Shown in pieces: positions 1 through 7,023 of a DNA stretch of 43,121 nucleotides. The translations under genes were made by a program, and so were the position numbers. The first letter of the stretch is position 1, and each line of letters opens with the position of its first letter. This DNA comes from Edaphosphingomonas laterariae (lineage in GTDB: Bacteria; Pseudomonadota; Alphaproteobacteria; Sphingomonadales; Sphingomonadaceae), in the NCBI RefSeq assembly GCF_900188165.1, contig NZ_FZOS01000029.1, forward strand, positions 1 to 43,121. The letters run 5' to 3'. Below the pieces are notes generated by a model. It did not search any database and had not been told where the DNA came from. It worked only from the letters and a program-made list of their open reading frames with translations.

Positions 1-423
1 CTTGGCAGAAAGGCTTCAAGGTGGACGACTTTTACGCCGCCCGCAGCAGGGCTATCCCGCCGCTACCGTGGTCGAATATTGCTCCGCCGTTCTCAATCGG
101 CGTGAAGACGCTCTACATCACGCCGGGTAGCCCGTGGGAGAATGGCTATTGCGAAAGCTTCAACGGGTCGCTGCGCGATGAACTGCTCAACGGCGAAATC
201 TTCTACTCGCTCGCCGAGGCCCGGATCCTGATCGAGGCGTGGCGCCGACATTACAACACCGTCCGGCCGCACAGCTCGCTCGGGTATCGACCACCGGCGC
301 CCGAGGCCGTTCCATCGCCAGTGTCGCCCTCCGGTTCCGCTTCGCTCCACCTACGGCCGACACTGGCGATGGAGGCTTCAATGCACTAACAATCCCAGCG
401 GGCCACTCGGCGGGGGCCGGTCA
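1..423 (+). mobile_element. IS3-family insertion sequence, right-end fragment
   Basis: This is the 3' remnant of an IS3-family element. Its right edge can be placed at base 423. There the sequence GGGGGCCGGTCA ends the element (inverse TGACCGGCCCCC, the terminal repeat style of IS3/IS407-type elements), and coding homology to topoisomerase IB starts at 424 on the other strand. The transposase tail occupies about 96-389. The left end and most of orfB are missing: either outside the window or, since homology stops near base 95, lost by rearrangement. Placement of the right tip is inferred from the coding break and the repeat style. Confidence 0.75.
21..389 (+). pseudogene. IS3-family transposase OrfB, C-terminal fragment
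   Basis: This is the end of a DDE integrase-core transposase. The typical block '[20 protein letters not shown]' contains the last catalytic Glu region. It is followed by '[26 protein letters not shown]', the usual C-terminal IS3 signature. Recognisable homology begins only at 'GVKTLYI' (about base 101). The preceding 26 or so residues do not look like the transposase, and the first two catalytic Asp residues are absent. The fragment is therefore 5'-truncated and fused to unrelated sequence. It cannot encode an active enzyme. The ATG at 21 is simply the first one available and is probably not used. Confidence 0.8.
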
Positions 424-988
424 CGACTGCTACGTGGCGGTCCTTGAGGGTGGTGAGGCCATAACTCTTGTTCTGCTTCGCATAGTCAGCATTGCCGACG
501 CGTATCATCGTGGTCTCGAGCAGATGCACTATGGTGGCGAGTACCTTTTCACGCGGGAGCCCACGTCGCTTCATATCGTCATCGACCTTCGCGCGGATCG
601 CTGGCAGCGTGGCCGCGAATTCGAGCATATGTTCGTATTTCGTGCTGTCGCGAATGCTGCGGAAACGCTCGTGGTACCGATACTGCTTGCGCCCCTTCGC
701 ATCACGCCCGGTTGCCTGGATATGGCCATTTGCCTTCTGGCAGATCCACACGTCCGTGTATGCGGGCGGTATCGCGAGCTTCACGATACGCTCAAGTATC
801 GTCTTGTTGGTTACGGCTTCGCCTCTGGGATCGCTATACCGGAACTTCGCGCCGTGTGTGTGGCGGCTGATACCGGGCAGGTCGTCGCTGACATAGATGA
901 GCCCGACGCTCTCGGCAGCCTCCTTGGGATCGACGACGACACCCGCTTCGTCGGCATCTGAGATGGGGCGCATTTTGGATTTTTTCAT
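424..988 (-). pseudogene. DNA topoisomerase IB, truncated by the IS fragment
   Basis: The protein is the N-terminal part of a poxvirus-type bacterial topoisomerase IB, which relaxes DNA through a tyrosine-linked nick. Recognisable blocks are 'GLIYVSDDLPGISRH', 'IPPAYTDVWICQKANGHIQATG', 'DAKGRKQYRYHERFR' and 'LPREKVLATIVHLLETTMIRVGN'. The match stops after 'TTLKDRHVAVV'. From base 423 the frame runs into the IS end, adding about a dozen foreign residues before a stop near 386. The C-terminal half with the catalytic Tyr region is missing. ATG starts at 988 and 973 are both possible and neither has a convincing ribosome site. The family usually has more than 300 residues, so this copy is broken. 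Confidence 0.85.
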
Positions 989-1159
989 CCTGGATCAGCA
1001 ACCGAGGGCGCTTCAGGTTCCATCGTTCGATCCCCCCTCCTACAAGCGACCAGAGATGCCAGTCGTCGTAGACGGCGTTCCGGTCTGTTCTTGGGATGTC
1101 AGACCGATCGGGCACCCGTTTTACAACGGCGGGAGTGGCCTCTGCGGAATATTGTTCCG

Positions 1160-1354
1160 TCAGCTCGCCAGTTGGGCTTGGGGGATTATACCCAGGCTTT
1201 CGAGGATGGAGCGGGCTCTGGCCGCCCGGCGCGAGTGACTTTCGGCCAGGTCCAGATGCGAGGAGCGCTCTGCCGGATTGGATGAAGACATCGCAAGGGC
1301 ACGTTCTTCCCTTTCTCGTCGCAGATGATGATGGAGATCAGAGACAGTGATCAT
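1160..1354 (-). CDS. small hypothetical protein, 64 residues
   Basis: This is a small, highly charged protein with 'HLRREREERALAMSSS' and 'HLDLAESHSRRAARARSILESL'. It looks like a two-helix bundle or coiled coil. Similar short Arg/Glu-rich helical proteins occur in sphingomonads, but I cannot name a function. The ATG at 1354 is chosen because a strong GGAGGG ribosome site sits about 5 bases upstream; the frame stays open further upstream without such a site. The gene shares its strand with the broken topoisomerase and faces away from the MNT-HEPN gene. No signal peptide or membrane segment is seen. Confidence 0.5.
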   Translation of the reverse strand: MITVSDLHHHLRREREERALAMSSSNPAERSSHLDLAESHSRRAARARSILESLGIIPQAQLAS

Positions 1355-1640
1355 TACGCCCTCCAGAATCCGACGTCTAAGCTGATTGCGGGCCTCAAAA
1401 CTGAACATGGGGAGATTGGTTCCTCGGTGCGGAGCAACGCTCGCGGATGAATTGATCGCGCTCATGTGGAGCCGATGTCGGGACAAGGCTGCCCCGGCAG
1501 CGGGTTTGGCACGGAGGCGATCGAGGGTCGAACCCGCTCACCACCGCCGGTAGATCGCGCCCAGTAGGAGAACGGTGATGCCGAACGAGCGATGAATGTA
1601 GGCTAAAAGCCTCTGCCGCCAACCAACGCTTGCCAAGCCA

Positions 1641-2573
1641 ATGCCGGTAGCCGAAGATTCCGCCGCAATGAAGAACGACGCCGATCACCTGCCCGAGCTC
1701 CAGCAGCGCGAACTGGAGCAGATCCAGAACGTGCTGATGGAGGAGTTTGCCAAGGCGATCGGCCGGGCGACCATGCCCAGTCGCAGGAATGGCAAGATCC
1801 TCAAGATCATCCTGTTCGGTTCCTATGCCCGCTCCGATTGGGTCGATGAGCCGGAAAATGGCTATCAGTCCGATTTCGACCTGCTGGTCGTGGTCAATCA
1901 CGAGGATCTGACTGATATTGCCCACTATTGGTACGTTGCCGAGGACCGCATATTGCGGGATGCCGACATCGCCCGCCCAGTGAACATCATCGTCCATTCA
2001 CTAGACGAGGTGAACCAAGCGCTGAAGCGCGGCGAATATTTCTGGGTCGATATCGCCCGCGAGGGGATCGTCCTGTACGAACTGCCCTGCCACCCGCTGG
2101 CCACGCCAATGCCGCTGACGCCGGCGGACGCTTATGCGATGGCCAAAGCCTACTTCGACGAGTGGCTGCGTAAGATCGAGAGCGGGCTAAAGCTCTCAAA
2201 ATTCGCCATTGATGAAAGCGAGAGCAATGACGCGGCCTTCTTGCTCCATCAGACGACGGAACGCGCCTATATCTGCTTTCTGCTGGTGCGGACTCTCTAT
2301 TTTCCGCGTTCGCACAACATCAAATTCTTGAGATCGTTGGCGGAAGACCATGAATCTCGGCTGATCGAGGCATGGCCGCGCGAGCGCCGGATAGACCGCC
2401 GGCGTTTCCAGCTATTGAAGCGAGCATATGTCGAGGCACGCTACTCGACTGCTTACGAGATCGACCTTGATGAGCTGAAGGCGATCCTCGCCGATGTGCG
2501 CCGGCTGCGCGATATCGTCGAACAGGTGTCGCGCGAACGGCTGGACGAGCTTGGAGTAGCGGCAGGCCTTTAG
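1641..2573 (+). CDS. fused nucleotidyltransferase (MNT) - HEPN domain protein
   Basis: The protein has two domains in one chain. Residues about 50-120 form a minimal nucleotidyltransferase with 'LFGSYARSDW' (the GSxAR signature) followed by 'SDFDLLVVV' (the metal-binding DxD). Residues about 165-300 form a helical HEPN domain with 'TTERAYICFLLVRTL', 'PRSHNIKFL' and the end 'RAYVEARYS'. Separate MNT and HEPN genes often make toxin-antitoxin pairs in which the MNT partner modifies and silences the HEPN ribonuclease. The fused form is known but its activity is less clear. No clean RX4-6H ribonuclease motif is obvious, so a non-RNase role is possible. An alternative ATG lies at 1668; neither start has a strong ribosome site. 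It is probably ICE cargo with a defence or stability role (inference). Confidence 0.8.
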   Translation: MPVAEDSAAMKNDADHLPELQQRELEQIQNVLMEEFAKAIGRATMPSRRNGKILKIILFGSYARSDWVDEPENGYQSDFDLLVVVNHEDLTDIAHYWYVAEDRILRDADIARPVNIIVHSLDEVNQALKRGEYFWVDIAREGIVLYELPCHPLATPMPLTPADAYAMAKAYFDEWLRKIESGLKLSKFAIDESESNDAAFLLHQTTERAYICFLLVRTLYFPRSHNIKFLRSLAEDHESRLIEAWPRERRIDRRRFQLLKRAYVEARYSTAYEIDLDELKAILADVRRLRDIVEQVSRERLDELGVAAGL

Positions 2574-2998
2574 GACAGCGCCGTGCGGTCAAGGTGCCGG
2601 AGCCGGCTAACTCGATGCTCCAAGTACGTTCTCATTCGCACATAATCCGAATAGATGAACAGGCGCTCGCCCTTCAACTTGAAGTGGCGCGGAGCGGCGC
2701 CTCGCCCCATTGGTGTCCGACCTCACCGAAGCCGACGGTTATCGGCGGCTCGCGGCTGTCTCAACGATAGCCCACAACCTGGCCCGACGCATGAGCGGGC
2801 CGGTCGTATCGATCGATGCGTAGTGACGCCTATGCCTATGCCGCTTTTCCCGGAACTCGACAGCCAGCCGCAATGAACTGACGGGTTCGCGCCAAAGTCG
2901 GTGAACGATAGCGAGTGACGGCAAGCGTCGCATGACGTTTCGACCCCCTCGATGCGATCTTTCTCCTGCCGGGCATGGGGCCCGGACGGGAGGTCGCC
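2574..2998. other. 425-bp stretch without an intact gene
   Basis: No convincing intact gene is present between the MNT-HEPN gene and traG. One short reading frame, about 2683-2823 on the + strand, looks coding-like. It includes 'LTEADGYRRLAAVSTIAHNLARRM' (split here as LTEADGYRRLAAVS and TIAHNLARRM) and ends in TAG. A second frame just upstream carries 'EQALALQLEVARSG'. The two together resemble a frameshifted remnant, but I cannot assign a family. The traG ribosome site (GGGAGG, 2988-2993) and presumably the transfer-operon promoter lie at the right end. No hairpin or clear oriT was recognised. Confidence 0.4.
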
Positions 2999-5029
2999 AT
3001 GTCGCCAACCAGGCTGCTTTACGGTCAGATTTTCGTTGTCATCGCGACCGTCATCGGCGGCATCTGGGTATCTACCCAATGGGCGGCAGCGATGCTCGGT
3101 TACCAGCCCGAGCTCGGACCATCCTGGTTCGAACTGGGCGGCCTCCCGATCTATCATCCCTGGGCGATCTTTCCCTGGTGGTACCGTTATGAAGCTTATG
3201 CCCCGGATGTCTTCGACAAGGCCGGAAGCCTGGCCGGCGGCAGTGGCTTCCTCGCCTGCCTGACCGCCATTGCCGGCTCGCTCTGGCGGGCGCGCCAGGC
3301 CCGGCATGTCACCACCTACGGATCAGCCCGCTGGGCCAGCGCGCAGGAGATCCGGCGGGCCCGCCTCTTCGGCGAGACCGGAATCATGCTCGGCCGCTAC
3401 GAGGGCAATTATCTGCGCCATGACGGCCCGGAGCATGTCATGGCCTTCGCTCCTACCCGCTCGGGCAAGGGCGTGGGCCTCGTCATACCGACGCTCCTCA
3501 GCTGGATGGGCTCGACGATCGTCCACGATATCAAGGGCGAGAACTGGCAACTGACGGCGGGCTGGCGCGCGCTCTTCTCCCACTGCCTGCTGTTCAACCC
3601 CACGGATCCGCGATCGGCACATTATAATCCGCTGATTGAAGTCCGGCGCGGCGAACATGAAGTCCGCGATGTCCAGAATATCGCCGACATCCTCGTCGAT
3701 CCGGAAGGCGCGCTCGAACGCCGCAATCATTGGGAAAAGACCAGCCACAGCTTACTCGTCGGTGCGATCCTTCACGTCCTTTATGCCGAGGAAGAAAAGA
3801 CGCTCGCCCGCGTGGCAACCTTTCTCTCCGATCCGGCCCGCAGCTTCGTCGACACGCTGCGCGCGATGATGACGACCAACCACATCGGTACACCCGAAGT
3901 GCCCAGGGTCCATCCCGTCGTTGCATCGGCCGCGCGCGAGCTCCTCAACAAGAGCGAGAACGAGCGTTCGGGCGTCCTTTCGACCGCCATGTCCTTCCTC
4001 GGCCTCTATCGCGATCCGACCGTCGCCAAGGTCACGTCGCGCTGCGACTGGCGAATCCTGGACATTGTCGCCTCGGGACGTCCGCTCTCGCTTTATATCG
4101 TCATCCCGCCATCGGACATTTCGCGCACCAAGCCGTTGGTCCGCCTGATCCTCAACCAGATCGGCCGCCGGCTGACCGAGGAGCTGGAAACCGGTCGCCA
4201 TGCCGGTGCCCGGCATAAACTTCTGATGATGCTCGATGAATTCCCGGCCCTTGGGCGGCTCGATTTCTTCGAGACTGCGCTTGCCTTCATGGCGGGCTAC
4301 GGCATCCGCACCGTCCTCATCGCCCAGTCGCTGAACCAGATCGCCAAGGCCTATGGCGAGAATAATTCCATCCTCGACAATTGCCATGTCCGTATCGCCT
4401 TCGCGACCAATGACGAGCGCACCGCCCGGCGCGTGTCGGACGCACTGGGGACGGCAACCGAACAGCGCGCCATGCGCAATTATGCCGGCCATCGACTGGC
4501 CCCCTGGCTCGCCCATGTCATGGTCAGTCGGCAGGAAACCGCACGCCCGCTGCTGACGCCGGGCGAAGTGATGCAATTGCCGGCAAGCGACCAGCTCGTG
4601 CTCGTCTCAGGCATCGCGCCCATCCGCGCTAAGAAGCTCCGCCATTATGAAGACCGCAATTTCCAGGAGCGGCTTCTGCCCCCTCCCCTGCTGGCCGATG
4701 ACACCTATCGCGATCGCCCGGCACAGCGCGGCAATGATTGGGGCAGCTTTGCCCGGCATATTGCCGCAGCGCTCGAACATAAGCTGAACCAGGACGAAGG
4801 TCTCGAAGGCGGCGGCTTCCAGCAGGAACGCCATCCAGGCCTGGCGATAGATGCCGTACCGCAACCCATCGAACAGGCAGAAAGTGATCCGCTGCGCGAA
4901 GGCGACGATGTTCCCAATGTGCCGGCCGATGTCGCGACCCTGGCCCGTTCGGGCAGCACCGGAGCCGTCGCCCGTGCCTTCGCGCTCGATGAAGGTCGCG
5001 GTCACGATAACCTCCTCCTCGACCGGTGA
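2999..5029 (+). CDS. traG: TraG/VirD4-type conjugative coupling protein
   Basis: This is the inner-membrane ATPase that brings the relaxase-DNA complex to the type IV secretion channel. N-terminal hydrophobic segments (about residues 5-30 and 75-95) anchor it. The Walker A 'APTRSGKGVG' lies near residue 150 and Walker B 'LLMMLDEFPALG' near 407, and both are intact. At 676 residues it is full length for the family. The ATG at 2999 is chosen because GGGAGG sits 5 bases upstream; an in-frame ATG at 2975 has no such site. It is the first gene of the transfer operon, 6 bases ahead of the CopG-like gene. Its relaxase partner is not in the window. Confidence 0.95.
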   Translation: MSPTRLLYGQIFVVIATVIGGIWVSTQWAAAMLGYQPELGPSWFELGGLPIYHPWAIFPWWYRYEAYAPDVFDKAGSLAGGSGFLACLTAIAGSLWRARQARHVTTYGSARWASAQEIRRARLFGETGIMLGRYEGNYLRHDGPEHVMAFAPTRSGKGVGLVIPTLLSWMGSTIVHDIKGENWQLTAGWRALFSHCLLFNPTDPRSAHYNPLIEVRRGEHEVRDVQNIADILVDPEGALERRNHWEKTSHSLLVGAILHVLYAEEEKTLARVATFLSDPARSFVDTLRAMMTTNHIGTPEVPRVHPVVASAARELLNKSENERSGVLSTAMSFLGLYRDPTVAKVTSRCDWRILDIVASGRPLSLYIVIPPSDISRTKPLVRLILNQIGRRLTEELETGRHAGARHKLLMMLDEFPALGRLDFFETALAFMAGYGIRTVLIAQSLNQIAKAYGENNSILDNCHVRIAFATNDERTARRVSDALGTATEQRAMRNYAGHRLAPWLAHVMVSRQETARPLLTPGEVMQLPASDQLVLVSGIAPIRAKKLRHYEDRNFQERLLPPPLLADDTYRDRPAQRGNDWGSFARHIAAALEHKLNQDEGLEGGGFQQERHPGLAIDAVPQPIEQAESDPLREGDDVPNVPADVATLARSGSTGAVARAFALDEGRGHDNLLLDR

Positions 5030-5035
5030 GGCACC

Positions 5036-5464
5036 ATGAGACACCCGCAGGTCCGCTACCAACTCTTCGTTCCGAAGCCGCTCAGCGATCGTTTCGAGGC
5101 GATGGTGCGCGAAGGCGGCGCCACCAAATCGGCCCTTCTTGCAGCAGCGCTCGAAGACTGGCTCGACCGGAAGGGGGCCAACGACATCCAGATCTGGTTT
5201 GGTGGGCGGCTGGACCGCATCAACCGCCAGCTTAGCCGCCTAGACCGCAATGACCGGATCGCGATCGAATCGCTCGCGGTGCTGGCCCGCTATATCCTCA
5301 CCAACCTGATCCCCGTCGCCGAAAGCGACACCGTCGCTATGGCCTATGGTCGCGATCGGTTCGATCGCCTGGTCCAGCGCGTCGCCGAAGCGCTTGCCAC
5401 CGGCCGGCAGTCGATTGCGGGCGGGCCGATTGATCGCGATCCGGCGGAGCAGTCCGGTGATTGA
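5036..5464 (+). CDS. CopG/ribbon-helix-helix-like protein of the trb operon
   Basis: This is a 142-residue protein whose N-terminus, 'VRYQLFVPKPLSDRFEAMV' followed by 'ATKSALLAAALEDWLDRKG', fits a ribbon-helix-helix fold: a beta strand, then two helices. Genes annotated as CopG-family regulators commonly sit between traG and trbB in this type of locus. It may regulate the operon or help at the transfer origin; neither is proven. The C-terminal half is helical and not assigned. The stop overlaps the trbB GTG start, which suggests translational coupling. Confidence 0.8.
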   Translation: MRHPQVRYQLFVPKPLSDRFEAMVREGGATKSALLAAALEDWLDRKGANDIQIWFGGRLDRINRQLSRLDRNDRIAIESLAVLARYILTNLIPVAESDTVAMAYGRDRFDRLVQRVAEALATGRQSIAGGPIDRDPAEQSGD

Positions 5465-6431
5465 TACCGTGACGTTCACGCGTAGCCAGGCGATGCTCGC
5501 GGTCGCCATGGGTCCGGCCATCACCGCGGCGCTGGCCGATCCGATGGTGATCGAGATCATGGTCAATCCCGATGGCGCCCTCAGGCTCGACCGGCTTGAT
5601 GGTGGCCGTGTGGACACCGGCATCCGGCTCGACTGCCGGCAGGTCGAACGCATCATCCGCCTCGTCGCGGCCCATCTTGGGCGCGAGGTTCATGGCGGCG
5701 CCCCGATCCTCTCGGCCGAACTGTCCGCGTCGACCAGCGGCGGCGAGCGCTTTGAAGGGGTGGTGCCGCCGGTCTCGGCCGCCCCCTGCTTCGCGATCCG
5801 TAAGCCCGCCGCGCGGATCCATAGCCTGATGGACTATGTGGACGATGGCATCCTGGCAGCCGAGGCGGCTCGGGCCGTGTCGCTCGCTGTCGTCGATCGC
5901 CGCAATATCCTGATCGCCGGCGGCACCTCGTCGGGCAAGACGACGCTAGCCAACGCGCTCCTCGTCGAGATGGCCCATCGCGACGAACGGGTCATCCTGA
6001 TCGAGGACACCCGCGAACTCCAGTGCGCGGCACCTGACACGATCGCGCTCAGGACCAAGCCCGGCGTGGCATCGATGGGCGACATCATCCGCTCGACGCT
6101 GCGGTTGAGACCCGACCGGATCATCATCGGTGAAGTTCGCGGCGCCGAGGCACTCGACATGCTCAAAGCCTGGAACACCGGCCACCCCGGCGGCATCGCC
6201 ACTGTCCACGCCAACAGCGCAGCTGCCGCACTCCATCGCCTCGAACTTTTGATCCAGGAAGGCGTGACCACCGTGCCACGCGCCCTGATCGCCGACGCGA
6301 TCGACCTCATCATCTTCATCGCCGGGCGCGGCCCGGCCCGCCGGGTCGAAACCATCACCGTCGTCGAAGGGCTCGATGCCGCCGGCAATTACCGCCTCTC
6401 CCCCCTGTCCGTCGAAGGAGACCTGCCATGA
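5457..6431 (+). CDS. trbB: TrbB, conjugation ATPase (VirB11 family)
   Basis: This is the hexameric secretion ATPase at the cytoplasmic base of the conjugation channel. The Walker A 'AGGTSSGKTTLANA' is near residue 153, 'LIEDTREL' is the Asp box, Walker B 'IIIGEVRGAEALDML' is near 221, and the His box 'GGIATVHANS' near 247. The GTG at 5457 is preferred because GGCGGAG lies at a normal distance upstream and it gives 324 residues, normal for TrbB. Longer frames upstream read through the CopG gene. The gene overlaps its neighbours at both ends: 8 bases with the CopG-like gene and 4 with trbC. Confidence 0.94.
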   Translation: MIDTVTFTRSQAMLAVAMGPAITAALADPMVIEIMVNPDGALRLDRLDGGRVDTGIRLDCRQVERIIRLVAAHLGREVHGGAPILSAELSASTSGGERFEGVVPPVSAAPCFAIRKPAARIHSLMDYVDDGILAAEAARAVSLAVVDRRNILIAGGTSSGKTTLANALLVEMAHRDERVILIEDTRELQCAAPDTIALRTKPGVASMGDIIRSTLRLRPDRIIIGEVRGAEALDMLKAWNTGHPGGIATVHANSAAAALHRLELLIQEGVTTVPRALIADAIDLIIFIAGRGPARRVETITVVEGLDAAGNYRLSPLSVEGDLP

Positions 6432-6754
6432 AATATGCCTGCTCGATCCGTCGTGCACCGCTTGTCGCCGCTGCGGCGATGACTTGCCTCATGACAGGCC
6501 CGGCTTATGCTGCGGGGTCCGGAATGCCCTGGGAGGAACCGCTCCAGCAGGTACTGGAATCAGTCCAGGGGCCCGTCGCCAAGATCGTCGCGGTGATCAT
6601 CATCATCGTGACCGGGCTTACGCTGGCCTTCGGCGAATCGGCGGGCGGCTTCCGGCGGCTGATCCAGATCGTCTTCGGGCTCTCGATCGCCTTTGCCGCC
6701 TCGAGCTTCTTCCTCTCCTTCTTCAGCTTTGGCGGCGGAGCGTTGGTCGCATGA
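6428..6754 (+). CDS. trbC: TrbC, conjugative pilin (VirB2 family)
   Basis: This is the pilus subunit precursor of 108 residues. A signal sequence (residues 1-29, ending 'GPAYAA') is followed by the mature pilin with two hydrophobic helices: 'VAKIVAVIIIIVTGLTLAF' and, after a short polar loop 'GESAGGFRR', 'LIQIVFGLSIAFAASSFFL'. The length and the two-helix layout are typical of TrbC/VirB2. The start ATG overlaps the trbB stop, and the stop overlaps the trbD start by four bases, so it is part of one transcript. Confidence 0.92.
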   Translation: MKYACSIRRAPLVAAAAMTCLMTGPAYAAGSGMPWEEPLQQVLESVQGPVAKIVAVIIIIVTGLTLAFGESAGGFRRLIQIVFGLSIAFAASSFFLSFFSFGGGALVA

Positions 6755-7023
6755 GCGGGGTCGAGCAACCGATGCCCGGTTTCGAGGCCCCCATCCACCG
6801 CGCGCTGGTCGAACCAATCTTCCTTGCAGGCGCGCCCCGGAGCCTCGCCATCCTCAACGGCACGCTGGCGACCGCGATCGGGCTCGGCTTCCAGCAATGG
6901 CTGATTGGCATTCTCGCCGGCGCGATCGGGCATTCGATCGCGACGCTCGCCGCCCGGCGCGATCCGCACTTCGCCGCAGTGCTGGCCCGCCATCTCCGCC
7001 AAAAGGGTCAGATGTCATGCTAG
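6751..7023 (+). CDS. trbD: TrbD, inner-membrane transfer protein (VirB3 family)
   Basis: This is a 90-residue membrane protein of the channel. The N-terminus 'GFEAPIHRALVEPIFLAGAPR' is the usual TrbD/VirB3 opening, and a hydrophobic stretch 'LAILNGTLATAIGLG' through 'WLIGILAGAIGHSIATLAA' can form one or two membrane helices. The ATG at 6751 sits in an ATGA overlap with the trbC stop. The reading frame is open further upstream, but those codons overlap trbB and trbC and do not look like TrbD. The end overlaps the trbE start by 7 bases. Confidence 0.9.
   Translation: MSGVEQPMPGFEAPIHRALVEPIFLAGAPRSLAILNGTLATAIGLGFQQWLIGILAGAIGHSIATLAARRDPHFAAVLARHLRQKGQMSC

Noticed and set aside
239-961. A 240-residue + strand frame over the topoisomerase region
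   Set aside because: It is antisense to the topoisomerase IB match and crosses the IS junction.
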